A DNA stretch of 64,000 bases from Bacterioplanes sp965233665 (GCA_965233665.1 CBDDTG010000065.1:1-64000); one strand, 5' to 3'; shown: positions 43,953-52,791, counted from the first letter of the stretch. Translations and numbers: made by a program. The notes: a model not told the origin generated them from the letters alone.

Positions 43953-44284
43953 GGCATCGTCTCTGAGCGGCACGAGTGGGTAAAAAAATAAGGCGCGATG
44001 ATACGCGTTGGTGGCGGCGATTCAAATGTCGCTAAGCATGGCTTGGCAGGAATGTGACTTTGCTAATAGGAAGAACCTAAAAAGGCCTGCACCGGAGGCG
44101 AAATGAAACCGGGCAGGCAAAGGCGGAAACCGGAGGAGTTACCGCGCGAGGAGGAAAGGGGGCAAGTCTGCTATGTAAGAGCCGGCCAGTGGCACGGCTC
44201 TTGGTAATATGCTCGGCAGCCTACTTAGTGAGCTGCTTGTTTAGTTGATCGCCTAGTTAGCGGCCTGCTGAGTTGGCTGCCTAC
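43953..44284. other. Intergenic region, no gene supported
   Basis: About 330 bases between two minus-strand genes. It holds a weak hairpin (gcctgc ... gcaggc, about 44085-44118) and a stretch of imperfect short repeats (cctagttagcggcctgctgag, gcctacttagttgg). Probably the aminotransferase promoter and the end of the ccoG transcript. Nothing coding is seen. Confidence 0.5.
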
Positions 44285-45616
44285 TTAGTTGGAGGCCAAG
44301 GTACGGCGATACGGATTCATAAACTTCAACTGCTCAACGGCTTGCTGATCGCCATGCTGAATGCGAATGCTGACTTGCTCATCGGCAAAATCGAGGTCGC
44401 GTTCAATGGCAATATCGGCGCTGCCGCGTGCCCCCGGTTGCAAGTGCATTTCACCCAGGCTTTGCTCGCCGTCGAAAATCACCACGGTCACCGCTTCTTG
44501 TTTGCGGTTGTGCACTTTGACGGTGTAGTTGTTTTCTATCGTATCCGACGGTGTTAATTGGTACATGCGCTGGCGGTCACGCTCGCTGCTGATATCAATA
44601 TCAGGCGACATCATCGGCAAACTCATGGCCAGCACAAAGGCCACGCTGGCGGCGGCGCCATAGCCCCACAAACGCCAGCGCTGAGCAGCGGTGAGTTGCT
44701 CTTCTGGCTCATAAGCGATCAAACCGGTGGGGCGATTCAGCGTTTCCATAATGGAGTCGCAGGCATCGACGCAGGCGGCGCAATCAATGCAGGCAATTTG
44801 CAAGCCGTCGCGAATGTCAATGTTGGTAGGGCACACCTGCACACACACGCCGCAATCAACACAATCGCCCAAGGCTTCGCCGTCGGTGCCTTTTTTGCCG
44901 CGTGGCTCGCCGCGCTCAGCTTTATAGCGCACGGTGTAGGTTTGGGTATCGAACATCACAGACTGGAAGCGCGAATACGGGCACATATGAGTGCATACGC
45001 GCTCACGCAGCCAGCCGGCATTTAAAAAGGTAAGCGAGCCAATAATCACCACCCAGGTGGTGGCCACGGCAGAAAAATCCCCTTGCTTAACGTCGGCCCA
45101 CCAATGTGCCAGCGGGTAAAAATAGCTCAGCGCCGTAATGGCCGTGGCCAGGGCCAAAGCCGCCCACACCACATACTTGACGCTGCGACGCAGCTTTTGC
45201 AGGCCGCTGCCTTTGCCTTGGTCTAATTTGCGGCGTTGGTTGCGCGAGCCTTCGATTTTTTCTTCCAGCCAGATAAATAAAAATGTCCATACGGTTTGCG
45301 GGCAGCTATAACCACACCACAAACGCCCGGCATACATAGAAACAAAAAACAGCGCAAAGGCACTGCCGATCATCACTGGCGTTAACAGCAATAAATCTTC
45401 TGGCCACAACAGCCAGCCAAAAATATGAAACTCTTTTTGATTAATATCGAGAAACACCGCCGGCTCGCCATTCCAGCTGAGCCAAGGAGTCAAAAAGAAA
45501 AATGCCAGTAATGGCCAGCTAACAGCACGACGCCAGTTACGGAAGCGACCGGCGAACAAACGCACGCGATGCGGTAGCGGAGCATCGGTGGCAATCACAC
45601 GGGAATTGGATGGCAT
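44285..45616 (-). CDS. ccoG: Cytochrome c oxidase accessory protein CcoG (FixG/RdxA)
   Basis: A 443-residue membrane iron-sulfur protein: five or so helices, then a double 4Fe-4S ferredoxin region (CVDCGVCVQVCPTNID and ACIDCAACVDACDSIM), earlier CGYSCPQTVW and CTHMCPYSRFQ, and a C-terminal FixG domain (KVHNRKQEAVTVVIFDGEQS). It acts as a copper reductase during cbb3 oxidase assembly. ATG at 45616 follows GAGG; MRLA four codons earlier is an alternative. No ccoNOQP genes lie in the window. Confidence 0.93.
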   Translation of the reverse strand: MPSNSRVIATDAPLPHRVRLFAGRFRNWRRAVSWPLLAFFFLTPWLSWNGEPAVFLDINQKEFHIFGWLLWPEDLLLLTPVMIGSAFALFFVSMYAGRLWCGYSCPQTVWTFLFIWLEEKIEGSRNQRRKLDQGKGSGLQKLRRSVKYVVWAALALATAITALSYFYPLAHWWADVKQGDFSAVATTWVVIIGSLTFLNAGWLRERVCTHMCPYSRFQSVMFDTQTYTVRYKAERGEPRGKKGTDGEALGDCVDCGVCVQVCPTNIDIRDGLQIACIDCAACVDACDSIMETLNRPTGLIAYEPEEQLTAAQRWRLWGYGAAASVAFVLAMSLPMMSPDIDISSERDRQRMYQLTPSDTIENNYTVKVHNRKQEAVTVVIFDGEQSLGEMHLQPGARGSADIAIERDLDFADEQVSIRIQHGDQQAVEQLKFMNPYRRTLASN

Positions 45617-46028
45617 GGCAAGCCTCATTATTTAAATCACGGTATCGCCGCCCTAAATACATAAAGCGTGCCAGCGATGCCGAGGCCGATTGGCTGGGCT
45701 TGGCGGTGATAGTGAGCATTTACAAGCAAAGGAGTGGCGCGAAATATGGGCGCGATATATCGCGCAACACGCTATATCGTGGGTGAAACAGCGGCTCTTG
45801 AGGTGTTTGGCGATGTAGGTCTCAGTCAAAGGTGTGATAGTTGTCGGTGGAGGCGGGTGGGTGGGTCGGGGGCGAATCAAGGCAGGTGCTACCATTGCCA
45901 ACTCAGGCGGCCTGCTAAGGCGCGGAAAATCTGGGTGCGTAGCTCCTTGTCACAGGAACTCGGCGCTGAAAGCATCTTTTTCTCGAAGAGGCCGCATGTT
46001 CGCTGCCCCTAAGGAAGTGAAGTGTTTG
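45617..46028. other. Intergenic region with a partial family A repeat
   Basis: About 410 bases upstream of ccoG. It should contain the ccoG promoter; no clear FNR box is seen. A palindromic tatcgcgcaacacgctatatcg stretch lies near 45757-45780. From about 45888 to 45945 there is a family A tail (see next entry). No gene is supported. Confidence 0.5.
45888..45945 (+). repeat. Family A tail only
   Basis: Matches ttgccaactcaggcggcct and gctaaggcgcggaaaa of the reference copy; the rest of the element is missing. Confidence 0.8.
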
Positions 46029-46454
46029 TTAGCTGTTGGTTTCTATTTTCACTAAGTCACCTTCCACAACTACGCATTCAAACCGTTTCTTGGAAACAAA
46101 GATCATGCCTGACTCTTGGTATTCTGTTTTGCGTTCTATTCGTGCATTTACCAAAAGGTCACCGTCAATGCCTTGGGTTTGGCCATTTCGAATGGCGTCA
46201 TCCATTGCGCGTTGGAGTAAATTGTCGTTTGGGCCTGAAATATACGCCAATGTAGTAGGGTTTACTTCATAGCATGATTTACCTTTGGTGTATGAAGAAG
46301 TGTTGTTGCTTTTTTTGTATTCAAGGTTCCGCACGTTAAATGAAGACGCCGCTGTAAACTGCCCTAGGCGCTCGTCTGTATCTGGTGGCATCTGAGCACA
46401 GCCTCCGAGTGCAGCTGTAACGAATAAAGCAATGCCTATATTTTTAATATTCAC
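46029..46454 (-). CDS. Small lipoprotein, GTG start
   Basis: A 141-residue lipoprotein (FVTAALGGC lipobox) with two Cys in the mature part (GKSCYEV and RFECVVVEG). The motif AMDDAIRNGQTQGIDGDLLV followed by ARIERKTEY and VEGDLVKI resembles the TRL-like/YbjQ-like small lipoprotein pattern, but this is a weak resemblance. Start is GTG at 46454 with AAGGACAG upstream. Role unknown. Confidence 0.7.
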   Translation of the reverse strand: MNIKNIGIALFVTAALGGCAQMPPDTDERLGQFTAASSFNVRNLEYKKSNNTSSYTKGKSCYEVNPTTLAYISGPNDNLLQRAMDDAIRNGQTQGIDGDLLVNARIERKTEYQESGMIFVSKKRFECVVVEGDLVKIETNS

Positions 46455-46568
46455 TATCTGTCCTTGTTGTATGAGTCTAAAAAATATGTTCTCACTGAGT
46501 GGTTGTGAGGTCTAGTGAGATTTTTTGCGGTGTGTGAGCGTGTTTTACTAGCTAGGAATGAACCTAAT

Positions 46569-46835
46569 CTAATAGTGGTAGCGACATGAGATTATCGTGA
46601 TGGCACAGTCATTAACTGTGTACACCAATCTATTTGTATCATCTATACGTCGGGACCAAAAGCCAGCTAAGTTTTCCTTTAAGGGCTCAGGCTTACCAAT
46701 GCCTTCAAATGGAGAGCGTTTAACATCGGTAATGAGTTTGTTTATTCGTTTGAGTGTTTTTTTATCTTGGGTTTGCCAATAAAGGTAATCTCTCCAAGAT
46801 TCGTCAGTCCATGACAGTAAACGACTACTCATCAA
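46569..46835 (-). CDS. yoeB: YoeB family toxin
   Basis: An 88-residue mRNA interferase of the YoeB/RelE type. The typical core is present: DESWRDYLYWQTQDKKTLKR at the start, GIGKPEPLKENLAGFWSRRI in the middle (Glu and Arg of the active site), and RLVYTVNDCAITIISCRYHY at the end with the conserved His-Tyr. The start overlaps the antitoxin gene by 11 bases. It would cut ribosome-bound mRNA when free of YefM. Confidence 0.95.
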   Translation of the reverse strand: MMSSRLLSWTDESWRDYLYWQTQDKKTLKRINKLITDVKRSPFEGIGKPEPLKENLAGFWSRRIDDTNRLVYTVNDCAITIISCRYHY

Positions 46836-47079
46836 TCAAGTCTTTGCTAGTTATCTTTCCTGCCTTGAACTGTTCTATTGAGCGATTTAAATGCTCAGCG
46901 TTTGCCGGTGAGCGCAGCAAGTGCACCGTTTCCATCAGGCTGTTGTAATAATCTAGTGACATAACGACGGCATCTTCCGAATCACGTCGCGTGATGACTG
47001 CCGTATCCGCGTCATTAACGACCGAATCTAAGACCGCTTTCAAGCTGTTTCTTGCTTCTGTAAAAGACACAATTCTCAT
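46825..47079 (-). CDS. yefM: YefM family antitoxin
   Basis: An 84-residue Phd/YefM antitoxin: VSFTEARNSLKAVLDSVV, then AVITRRDSEDAVVMSLDYYN and the toxin-binding tail SIEQFKAGKITSKDLIDE. It should neutralise YoeB and repress the operon through the TGTACA element at 47131. First gene of the pair. Confidence 0.95.
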   Translation of the reverse strand: MRIVSFTEARNSLKAVLDSVVNDADTAVITRRDSEDAVVMSLDYYNSLMETVHLLRSPANAEHLNRSIEQFKAGKITSKDLIDE

Positions 47080-47130
47080 ACATCCTCCACATGTCAGTTT
47101 TACGGGAGAGTATAACCTGAAAATGCAATA

Positions 47131-47136
47131 TGTACA
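47131..47136. promoter_or_regulatory. Candidate YefM operator (TGTACA)
   Basis: TGTACA in the frame caatatgtacaatatg, about 52 bases before the yefM start. YefM of E. coli binds TGTACA-centred palindromes; a second, weaker half (gttgaacatg) follows. Confidence 0.55.
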
Positions 47137-47154
47137 ATATGTTGAACATGTTGA

Positions 47155-47215
47155 TTGTCAGCCATTGCCAACACAGGTTGCCTACTGAGGCGCTGAAACC
47201 TAGGTGCGAGATTGC
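47155..47215 (+). repeat. Family A tail only, decayed
   Basis: Matches gccattgccaacacaggttg and ctactgaggcgctgaaacctaggtgcgag with several changes. Confidence 0.7.
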
Positions 47216-47239
47216 TTGTTTGGTTCTCGCACCCTATGG

Positions 47240-47370
47240 GGGGGCGCCAGAGAGTTCGAGCTCTGCGGTGCCAAGTTTTGCTGCAGTCGTCTTGAGCAAC
47301 AACGCGGCTTCATGGCCCCAGGCCCCCAGGCCCCCAGGGCGGACATCGAACTATTCGATGGCTCCCTAGC
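47240..47370 (+). repeat. Repeat family B, diverged copy
   Basis: Begins gggcgccagagagttcgagctctg and shares ccaagttttgctgcagtc; the second half is altered and includes a threefold ggcccccag run. The end (tattcgatggctccctag) is a changed version of the family B end. Confidence 0.7.
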
Positions 47371-47439
47371 TGTTTGGCTTGGATGCAGATTCAAGATGGA
47401 CGAGGCCCACCTTGAATCGAGTTTCGGCTGCGAGCATGC

Positions 47440-48468
47440 TCATGACTTTCCATCCAATAGCTCGCGCAACGGCTGCGGCAAAAACTGCCGTGTGGCTTGG
47501 GTGACCGCCTGTTCATGCTTTTGCCAAAGCACTCCGAGATAAATAACGCCTAAGCCGATGGCGGTTAAAGCGATTGGGAACAGCCAGCTGTCTTTAAATA
47601 CGACCGAGGCCAGGTGGCTCACATATAAGCAACTGCCCAGCGCCCCAAACACGACGAATACGCGACGAACCAGTAATACACCCACTGCGATCATGCCAAG
47701 GTTGATGCAAAAATAAATAAACTTAGACAGTTCATCATCGGAGTGCTGTGACGACAAGCCACCCCAGAAGGCAAGCACGCCAAAGATATACACCCAAAAA
47801 GCATAATCGGCTGTTTTATGAGCGCGAATATCTATCCAGAAGGCCAAGCCAATCATAAGCAAGCCACAGTAGAGCGATACCAGTTTGCGCAGCCCCCAGG
47901 TCAGCTGTGTATCTGCAATCATGGCGCTGAGGTCCATGCTCATATACCAGAGCGTGACCGCGATGGGCATGATTAAAAAGGGGTATTTGTACTTCCAGGC
48001 GATCATTGCACCAGCTGCTAGGGTTCCTAGCTCCATATACAGCCAGTGCCACCTGACATACCTGTGGTAGTCCCGGTAATTGCTGTCATCTGGCCAGACT
48101 CCTAGCCACTGTTGCAGTCCATAGATGGCCAGTGGGGCTAAGCAAACGACAAAAGTGGCGCAGATGCCTGCGGGAATGATCAGGCCTTTGTAGGCAAAAA
48201 CGTTGCTGATTTTTAAGCCAATGCCGGCGTAAAAAATAGCAATAAACACTATGCCTGCACCGCCAAAGGACTCCCAGCCAAGGTTCATAAACAGCGTCAT
48301 GGCGCCAATGGCGATCAATCCGCCCAGGTAATAAAGCACGTGGGTAAAGGTAAACCTCGGTACCTCTTGATAGTGGGTGGCCCAATACTGATGCAACGCC
48401 TCTGCTTGTTGCGCTGAAATAATATTCTCAGCCACGGCTGCTTCGAGTTTCTTTTTAGTGACATCCAT
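47440..48468 (-). CDS. DUF2157-type multi-spanning membrane protein
   Basis: A 342-residue protein with a short soluble N-terminus (KKKLEAAVAENIISAQQAEA, the DUF2157-like helix) and about ten membrane helices (LYYLGGLIAIGAMTLFMNLG first). It ends in a basic tail. The start is ATG at 48468 (MDVTKKK); the frame extends 14 codons upstream. Function unknown. It stands alone between a family B repeat and a family A remnant. Confidence 0.75.
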   Translation of the reverse strand: MDVTKKKLEAAVAENIISAQQAEALHQYWATHYQEVPRFTFTHVLYYLGGLIAIGAMTLFMNLGWESFGGAGIVFIAIFYAGIGLKISNVFAYKGLIIPAGICATFVVCLAPLAIYGLQQWLGVWPDDSNYRDYHRYVRWHWLYMELGTLAAGAMIAWKYKYPFLIMPIAVTLWYMSMDLSAMIADTQLTWGLRKLVSLYCGLLMIGLAFWIDIRAHKTADYAFWVYIFGVLAFWGGLSSQHSDDELSKFIYFCINLGMIAVGVLLVRRVFVVFGALGSCLYVSHLASVVFKDSWLFPIALTAIGLGVIYLGVLWQKHEQAVTQATRQFLPQPLRELLDGKS

Positions 48469-48694
48469 GACTACGTCTCTGCCTAATGTGAAAGAGAAAT
48501 ATACAAGCATCAGCCGAAGGCGTCTTGTTTAGCGTGAATGGTTGTACGTCTGCTGCGCAAATTGTAGCCCCTAGCGGAGCATCCATATTAAGCTTCTAGG
48601 TGGCGTCAGTGGCAAACGCCGGCGGTCTTCTAAGGTCCGGAAATCCTGGGAGAAAGACCAAGATAGTAAGTACTTTCTTTGAATTTCAATTGGT

Positions 48695-49060
48695 CTAGAT
48701 ACTACTGTTGGTGAAAATTCCCCAGCCTAGCTTATGGTCAATTTCTTCGGCTGCTGCATGAGCTTGACCACGGACGTAGTCGTTTTTATCTGCAAGGGCT
48801 TGCGCAATGATTGGAAAGACAGTGTCTCTATTTAAACTACCGCAAGTTCTGGCAAGATGACCAAATCCTAGAACTGCATTACCTCGAACATTGAAGTGTG
48901 TATGCTGAGACAACTGGATGCATATATTTTCTGCCCATTGGCAATCAGGAGGGTCCATTGATATCCATATAGGGACATACAGCAGTTCATTGACATGGTT
49001 TCTAGTTATCGCTGCCTCTATATCGTCTATCGTCCAGCCGTCTTCAAATATTTTGGTCAT
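48695..49060 (-). CDS. Small HEAT-repeat-like protein
   Basis: A 121-residue protein with two helical repeats of HEAT type (FNVRGNAVLGFGHLARTCGS and DYVRGQAHAAAEEIDHKLGW) after a short N-terminus. Small proteins of this pattern are found near toxin systems as possible immunity partners, but no toxin is seen here. A 14-base palindrome (agctgatatcagct) lies upstream at about 49091-49104. Probably accessory. Confidence 0.65.
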   Translation of the reverse strand: MTKIFEDGWTIDDIEAAITRNHVNELLYVPIWISMDPPDCQWAENICIQLSQHTHFNVRGNAVLGFGHLARTCGSLNRDTVFPIIAQALADKNDYVRGQAHAAAEEIDHKLGWGIFTNSSI

Positions 49061-49117
49061 ATTGTGTTCTCACATTGCATAGACATAAGCAGCTGATATC
49101 AGCTTGAGTAGAACTAG

Positions 49118-49429
49118 TTAAACACTGCCTTCTTTTTCAACCACCAGCACTCTGGCTTCGCCCTGAGGATGGGCGAAATGCTCGGTGCCGACGGAGGCAA
49201 AGAAGATGTCGCCAGCTTCCAATACGGCCATGCATTCGGTTTGGTCTTGTTTGTAATACATGTTCACCACGCCATCGAGCACCACAAACACCTCTTCACC
49301 ATCATTGGTGTGCCATTTATAGGGCTGATCCGTCCAGTGGATTTTGCTGGTAATGCCGTTCATATTGGCGATCAGCTCTGAGCCCCAGGCGCGATCGGCT
49401 TTAAACTGCTTGCTTTTGATGATTTTCAT
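49118..49429 (-). CDS. Cupin domain protein
   Basis: A 103-residue single cupin: motif 1 with likely metal ligands (PYKWHTNDGEEVFVVLDGVV: H, E) and motif 2 (LEAGDIFFASVGTEHFAHPQ: H). Small cupins of this kind bind metals and have many functions. ATG at 49429; no strong ribosome site. Standalone gene. Confidence 0.85.
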   Translation of the reverse strand: MKIIKSKQFKADRAWGSELIANMNGITSKIHWTDQPYKWHTNDGEEVFVVLDGVVNMYYKQDQTECMAVLEAGDIFFASVGTEHFAHPQGEARVLVVEKEGSV

Positions 49430-49790
49430 GCATTAACTCGCGAAAGGTTAGGTCGTGACGGAAGTACCACGAATGCCATTTCATCCCGGAAGCCGGAAAA
49501 GTCAGTATGCCTAACTTTGCGCTGGAACGTCTACGCCTTAGCTGGCCACTGGGTGGAGAAATAGCCTCTTCGAAGGAAGCGGAAGGCATCAGAGCAGAGT
49601 GCATCGCAGTTACCACCAAACAACTATTGCCTAAAAACTCAGCGCCGCACTGAATGCAATGTGCTATTGAGTGGCTCAATCTTAAGCTATCAGTGCTGAT
49701 GTATACCAATAGCGGCCATATATTCATGGCTGCATTTTTAGCTGAAGTCCCTTACTATTTTGCTTCTCTCAACCAAACCAAGGATGCGTT
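49430..49790. other. Intergenic region, no credible gene
   Basis: About 360 bases. An open frame on the minus strand (49401-49727) overlaps the cupin gene and has no family similarity or ribosome site. Nothing else is recognised. The GNAT promoter at the right end is not clear. Confidence 0.4.
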
Positions 49791-50324
49791 TTGCTACCGA
49801 CATTAACCTCCCAGCGGCTGATTTTGCGGCCGCTTCAGCTAGCCGATGCCGCTAGAGTGCAGCAGTTGGCGGGTGAAAAAATCATCGCCGATATGACCGC
49901 CAATGTTCCCCACCCTTACTTAGATGGCATGGCTGAGGATTGGATCAGCAGGCACCCCGGCTGGTTTGACCGGTGCGAAGCTGTAGCGCTGGCGATTACA
50001 TTGGCGGATTCGAGCGAGCTGGTAGGTGCGATCAGCATTACCCAGATTCAGCAGAATCGTGGCAACCTTGGCTACTGGGTCGGTGTGCCGTATTGGGGGC
50101 AAGGAATTTGCAGCGAAGCGGCGGCATTATTGATAGAGTACGGCTTTGCTGAGCTAAAACTAGCGCAAATATACGCTCAACATTTACCCCATAATCCGGC
50201 CTCTGGCAAAGTCATGCTTAAAAACGGCTTTACCTATCAGGCTGATGTGGTCGTCGGGCCAGACACGTTAAAATACTATGAGTTGAATGCCAACGAGTGG
50301 CAAGCACTGACACTGGATAAGTAG
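49791..50324 (+). CDS. GNAT acetyltransferase (RimJ/RimL type)
   Basis: A 177-residue GNAT: TSQRLILRPLQLADAARVQQ at the start and acetyl-CoA binding region GNLGYWVGVPYWGQGICSEA, then NPASGKVMLKNGFTYQ. Start is probably TTG at 49791 because AAGGA stands seven bases before; no in-frame ATG fits better. It precedes the broken GFA gene by ten bases, so they were likely one transcript. Confidence 0.85.
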   Translation: MLPTLTSQRLILRPLQLADAARVQQLAGEKIIADMTANVPHPYLDGMAEDWISRHPGWFDRCEAVALAITLADSSELVGAISITQIQQNRGNLGYWVGVPYWGQGICSEAAALLIEYGFAELKLAQIYAQHLPHNPASGKVMLKNGFTYQADVVVGPDTLKYYELNANEWQALTLDK

Positions 50325-50334
50325 GAGAAAAGCG

Positions 50335-50746
50335 ATGGGAATTCGTGAGGTGGATGGTGTACAAGTCGCCGAGCAACATAAGGCCAGCTGTCATTGCGGC
50401 AGTGTTGAAATTGTGTTTGATTTACCGAATGGTTTAGAGGAGCTGCGCCGTTGTGACTGCTCTTTGTGACTGCTCTTTGTGTCGCCGCCGTGGGGCTATT
50501 GCTGCCTCTGTGCCGTTATCCGGTATTACCATTGTGAAAGGCGAAGATCAGCTAAAGCTGTACCAGTTTAATACCCTGACAGCTAAGCACTATTTTTGTC
50601 AGAATTGTGGCATTTATACCCACCACCAGCGCCGATCAAACCCGAGCCAGTACGGCTTTAATGTCGCGTGCTTGGAGGGCATTAACTCGCTTAAGCTCGG
50701 TGATATACCGACCAATGATGGTGTAAATCATCCTGCGGATAGATAA
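50335..50746 (+). pseudogene. GFA family gene broken by a 13-bp tandem duplication
   Basis: MGIREVDGVQVAEQHKASCH and CGSVEIVFDLPNGLEELRRC lead to CDCSL, where TGA follows. The bases ttgtgactgctct occur twice in a row (50451-50463 and 50464-50476). Removing one copy restores RRCDCSLCRRRGAIAASVPL and then FCQNCGIYTHHQ, the zinc-binding Cys pattern of GFA (glutathione-dependent formaldehyde-activating-like) proteins. Thus a 13-base slippage event disabled an otherwise conserved gene. If the duplication is a sequencing artefact the gene would be intact (about 132 residues). Confidence 0.88.
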
Positions 50747-50808
50747 TGTTGACTGGTTGAGCCAGAGATATCTGGCTAAATGCTTGCATCGAGTAAAGGG
50801 GACAAACA

Positions 50809-51180
50809 ATGGCGAAAGTAAAAGAATCCACTAAGGCAGTTTTGCTGTCCGCCTTGGTTTTCCCTGGGATGGGGCATTTTTATCTGAAAAAGCCGCTGTA
50901 TGGCCTGGTGCTGTTCGGAGCATCGACGGTGTGCTTATTTTACATTTTGACCACCGTCGTTTCCGTCACCAAGAACGTGATGGCCAATATCACCGTTGCT
51001 GATCTACCGTTGGATGTCGCGCAAATAACCGAGCTGGTGCAGCAATCCATGGCGGCTGTGGATGGCAGCAGCGCCAACACTGCCACTTGGGTATTGATTG
51101 TGCTCTGGGTGGTCGCAGCGTTGGACGCCGCGCGAGTAGGTAGGGCAGTGCAGCAGGCAAAAGAGAAGTCAGTGGTTTAA
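50809..51180 (+). CDS. Small membrane protein
   Basis: A 123-residue protein: PGMGHFYLKKPLYGLVLFGA is the common Gly-rich hairpin of small TM2/DUF5683-like membrane proteins, followed by a second helix pair and a polar middle (DVAQITELVQQSMAAVDGSS). AAAGGGG precedes the ATG. Function unknown. It ends directly before a family A repeat. Confidence 0.75.
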   Translation: MAKVKESTKAVLLSALVFPGMGHFYLKKPLYGLVLFGASTVCLFYILTTVVSVTKNVMANITVADLPLDVAQITELVQQSMAAVDGSSANTATWVLIVLWVVAALDAARVGRAVQQAKEKSVV

Positions 51181-51183
51181 GGT

Positions 51184-51449
51184 GGGCCTTGGCGAGGCGC
51201 TTTTTAACGTAGCAGAAACAACGCAGATAGCTTTCAGCCTGCTTCGCACTGCGCAGACCGTTTTCCCTCGTTACCAATGCTGTGGTCGCCGCAACGCCAA
51301 CAGCCTGCATCCCGGCAGTATGTTGGCTGGTGCTGCCGTCCGGGCAGCCCCTGCGGGCACAGCCATTGCCAACTCAGTCGGCCTGCTAAGGCGCGAAAAA
51401 CCTAGTCGCGAAACCGAGAGTTTAGCAAGTTGATCTAGGAGTTGGGGTG
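51184..51449 (+). repeat. Repeat family A, copy without REP end
   Basis: Starts ggcgaggcgctttttaacg, continues with the imperfect palindrome and tail, and ends ctaggagttggggtg. Its right end cuts an attC site (51456-51517). Confidence 0.88.
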
Positions 51450-51455
51450 TGTCGG

Positions 51456-51517
51456 TACCGACGCTTAGTAAAAACGCCACGCGTTGCGAATCAATCTTGA
51501 ACGGTTTGCCAGTTTTA
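51456..51517 (-). other. attC remnant, VCR-like, truncated by repeat A
   Basis: Reverse strand: caaaccgttcaaga, then gattcgcaacgcgtggcgtttt, which resembles the Vibrio VCR type (AACGCGTGGCGTTT). The R' side is missing; repeat A begins within six bases. It directly follows the RhtB-type gene, as expected for a cassette. Confidence 0.6.
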
Positions 51518-52133
51518 TTGCTGGCGACTCAGTAACAAGCTTGCTCCAGACATAGCCAAAAAAGTTGCGCAACCTCTATTGAAACGCTTTGCTATTTTCG
51601 GCTTCGTAAACCACTGCCTTAAGTACATTCCAAATATCGCATAAATCGATATCGCACCCATTTCTAAAATTAGGAACGTGGCCCCTAAGGCGAAGAACTG
51701 TTCATTTACGCTGGCTGAAACATCGACGAACTGTGGTAAAAAGGCAGTAAAGATCAAGATCGCCTTGGGGTTGCCAGCAGCTAACAAGAATTCTTGCTTA
51801 GCTAAACCTAATCGATTGAGAGTGTTATCTGGCTCAGAAATAGGGCTTGCTTCTGAACGCCAAAGGTTAAAGGCAATCCAAAACAAGTAAGTTGCGCCCG
51901 CAATTTTAATTGTTAGAAATAGAGTCTCAGAAGTGTAGAGGGACAACTGCCAATCCAGAAGCAGATAAAGCAATCATTGCAGCGAATGCAGCAATGCGAC
52001 CAAGGCCAGCAATGAAAGCGGATTTAAAACCGTAACAACGAGCATTGTTCATGGATAATAGATTGTTTGGGCCAGGGGTCATATTGAGCGCAAAGCACAC
52101 AGGTATAAAGAATAGTAACTTCCAGATTTCCAC
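51515..52133 (-). pseudogene. RhtB/LysE family exporter gene, frameshifted cassette
   Basis: The first frame gives FFIPVCFALNMTPGPNNLLS (typical LysE/RhtB start) to GLAVV; the second continues LYTSETLFLTIKIAGATYLF, FLLAAGNPKAILIFTAFLPQ and FNRGCATFLAMSGASLLLS. One extra C in the ccc run near 51944 explains the shift. Repaired, the protein would have about 205 residues, as in the family of amino-acid exporters. It lies between two attC sites in minus orientation. Confidence 0.85.
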
Positions 52134-52149
52134 AATATTTTCCCCATAA

Positions 52150-52246
52150 AACTAACGCCGTATTAAGGTGTGAGCGGCGCTTAGCTATGCTTGAGCGAAG
52201 CGAAACTGCCAAGCGTTTCGAATCACTCTTAAATGCTTTGTTATGT
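52150..52246 (-). other. attC recombination site, VCR-like
   Basis: On the minus strand: ACATAACAAAGC (R''), then AAACGCTTGGCAGTTTCG as in Vibrio VCR sites, and CGGCGTTAGTT (R') at the other end. 97 bases. It overlaps the end of the GNAT frame and precedes the RhtB gene. Confidence 0.85.
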
Positions 52247-52728
52247 TCGTAGCCATTTTATGCATGATGTAGCTATCAACAAGCCCTAGTTTAGCATGCT
52301 TATATGCCTTAGGGATTGTACCTATGATTTGAAACCCTAGCTTCTCCCAAAGCTTCACCGCAATTTCATTGGTAGAAACCACGCTGTTAAATTGCATGGC
52401 ATCAAAGCCAAACTCTAGAGCTGTTTCCTGAGAATGTTCACACATAAGGCGTGCAATGCCCTTGCCCCTAGCTTCGTTTGAAACCATGTATCCACAATTA
52501 CATATATGACTACTTGGCCCCATTGCATTTCGGTTTGATGTAGTAAGAACCAAGTACAACGCCATTTTCTACGAAGACAAAAGCTTTGAGTGGAGATTCG
52601 CACCATAGAGCAAATGCTTGTTCTAGCGTCATATCTGGGTCGAAGGCATAAGTTTCTTGCCCCTGAATGACTGCCGAAAAAGTTGGCCAAAACGACTCAA
52701 AATCGGCTTTTGTTATTTCCCTAATCAT
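52185..52728 (-). pseudogene. GNAT acetyltransferase cassette, frameshifted
   Basis: First frame: MIREITKADFESFWPTFSAV to YYIKPKCNGAK. Second frame: NAMGPSSHICNCGYMVSNEA, RGKGIARLMCEHSQETALEF, VKLWEKLGFQIIGTIPKAYK. An extra A near 52515-52520 explains the change; the corrected join YYIKPNAMGPSSHICNCGYM fits the family. The frame then continues into the attC site and stops at 52185. Cassette gene in minus orientation. Confidence 0.85.
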
Positions 52729-52743
52729 GAATTTCCTCCTAGA

Positions 52744-52789
52744 ACATAAGGCCCGCGAGGGACATTCGCCTTACCGTGCCTTGTTACGT
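52744..52789 (-). other. attC recombination site
   Basis: Minus strand: ACGTAACAAGGC, a hairpin with GGCGAATGTCC/CGCGGGCC-like arms, and TTATGTT at the R' end (first base of the box altered). 46 bases, between the HEPN-like gene and the GNAT gene. Confidence 0.7.
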
Positions 52790-52791
52790 GA

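Noticed and set aside
49083..49115. Palindrome agctgatatcagct with AAC and TTATG at its sides as an attC site
   Set aside because: The core boxes are too far from consensus and no L boxes are seen; too weak to count.
49401..49727. 108-codon minus-strand open frame overlapping the cupin gene
   Set aside because: Overlaps a real gene in another frame at its 3' end and shows no family pattern, though a decayed gene cannot be excluded.
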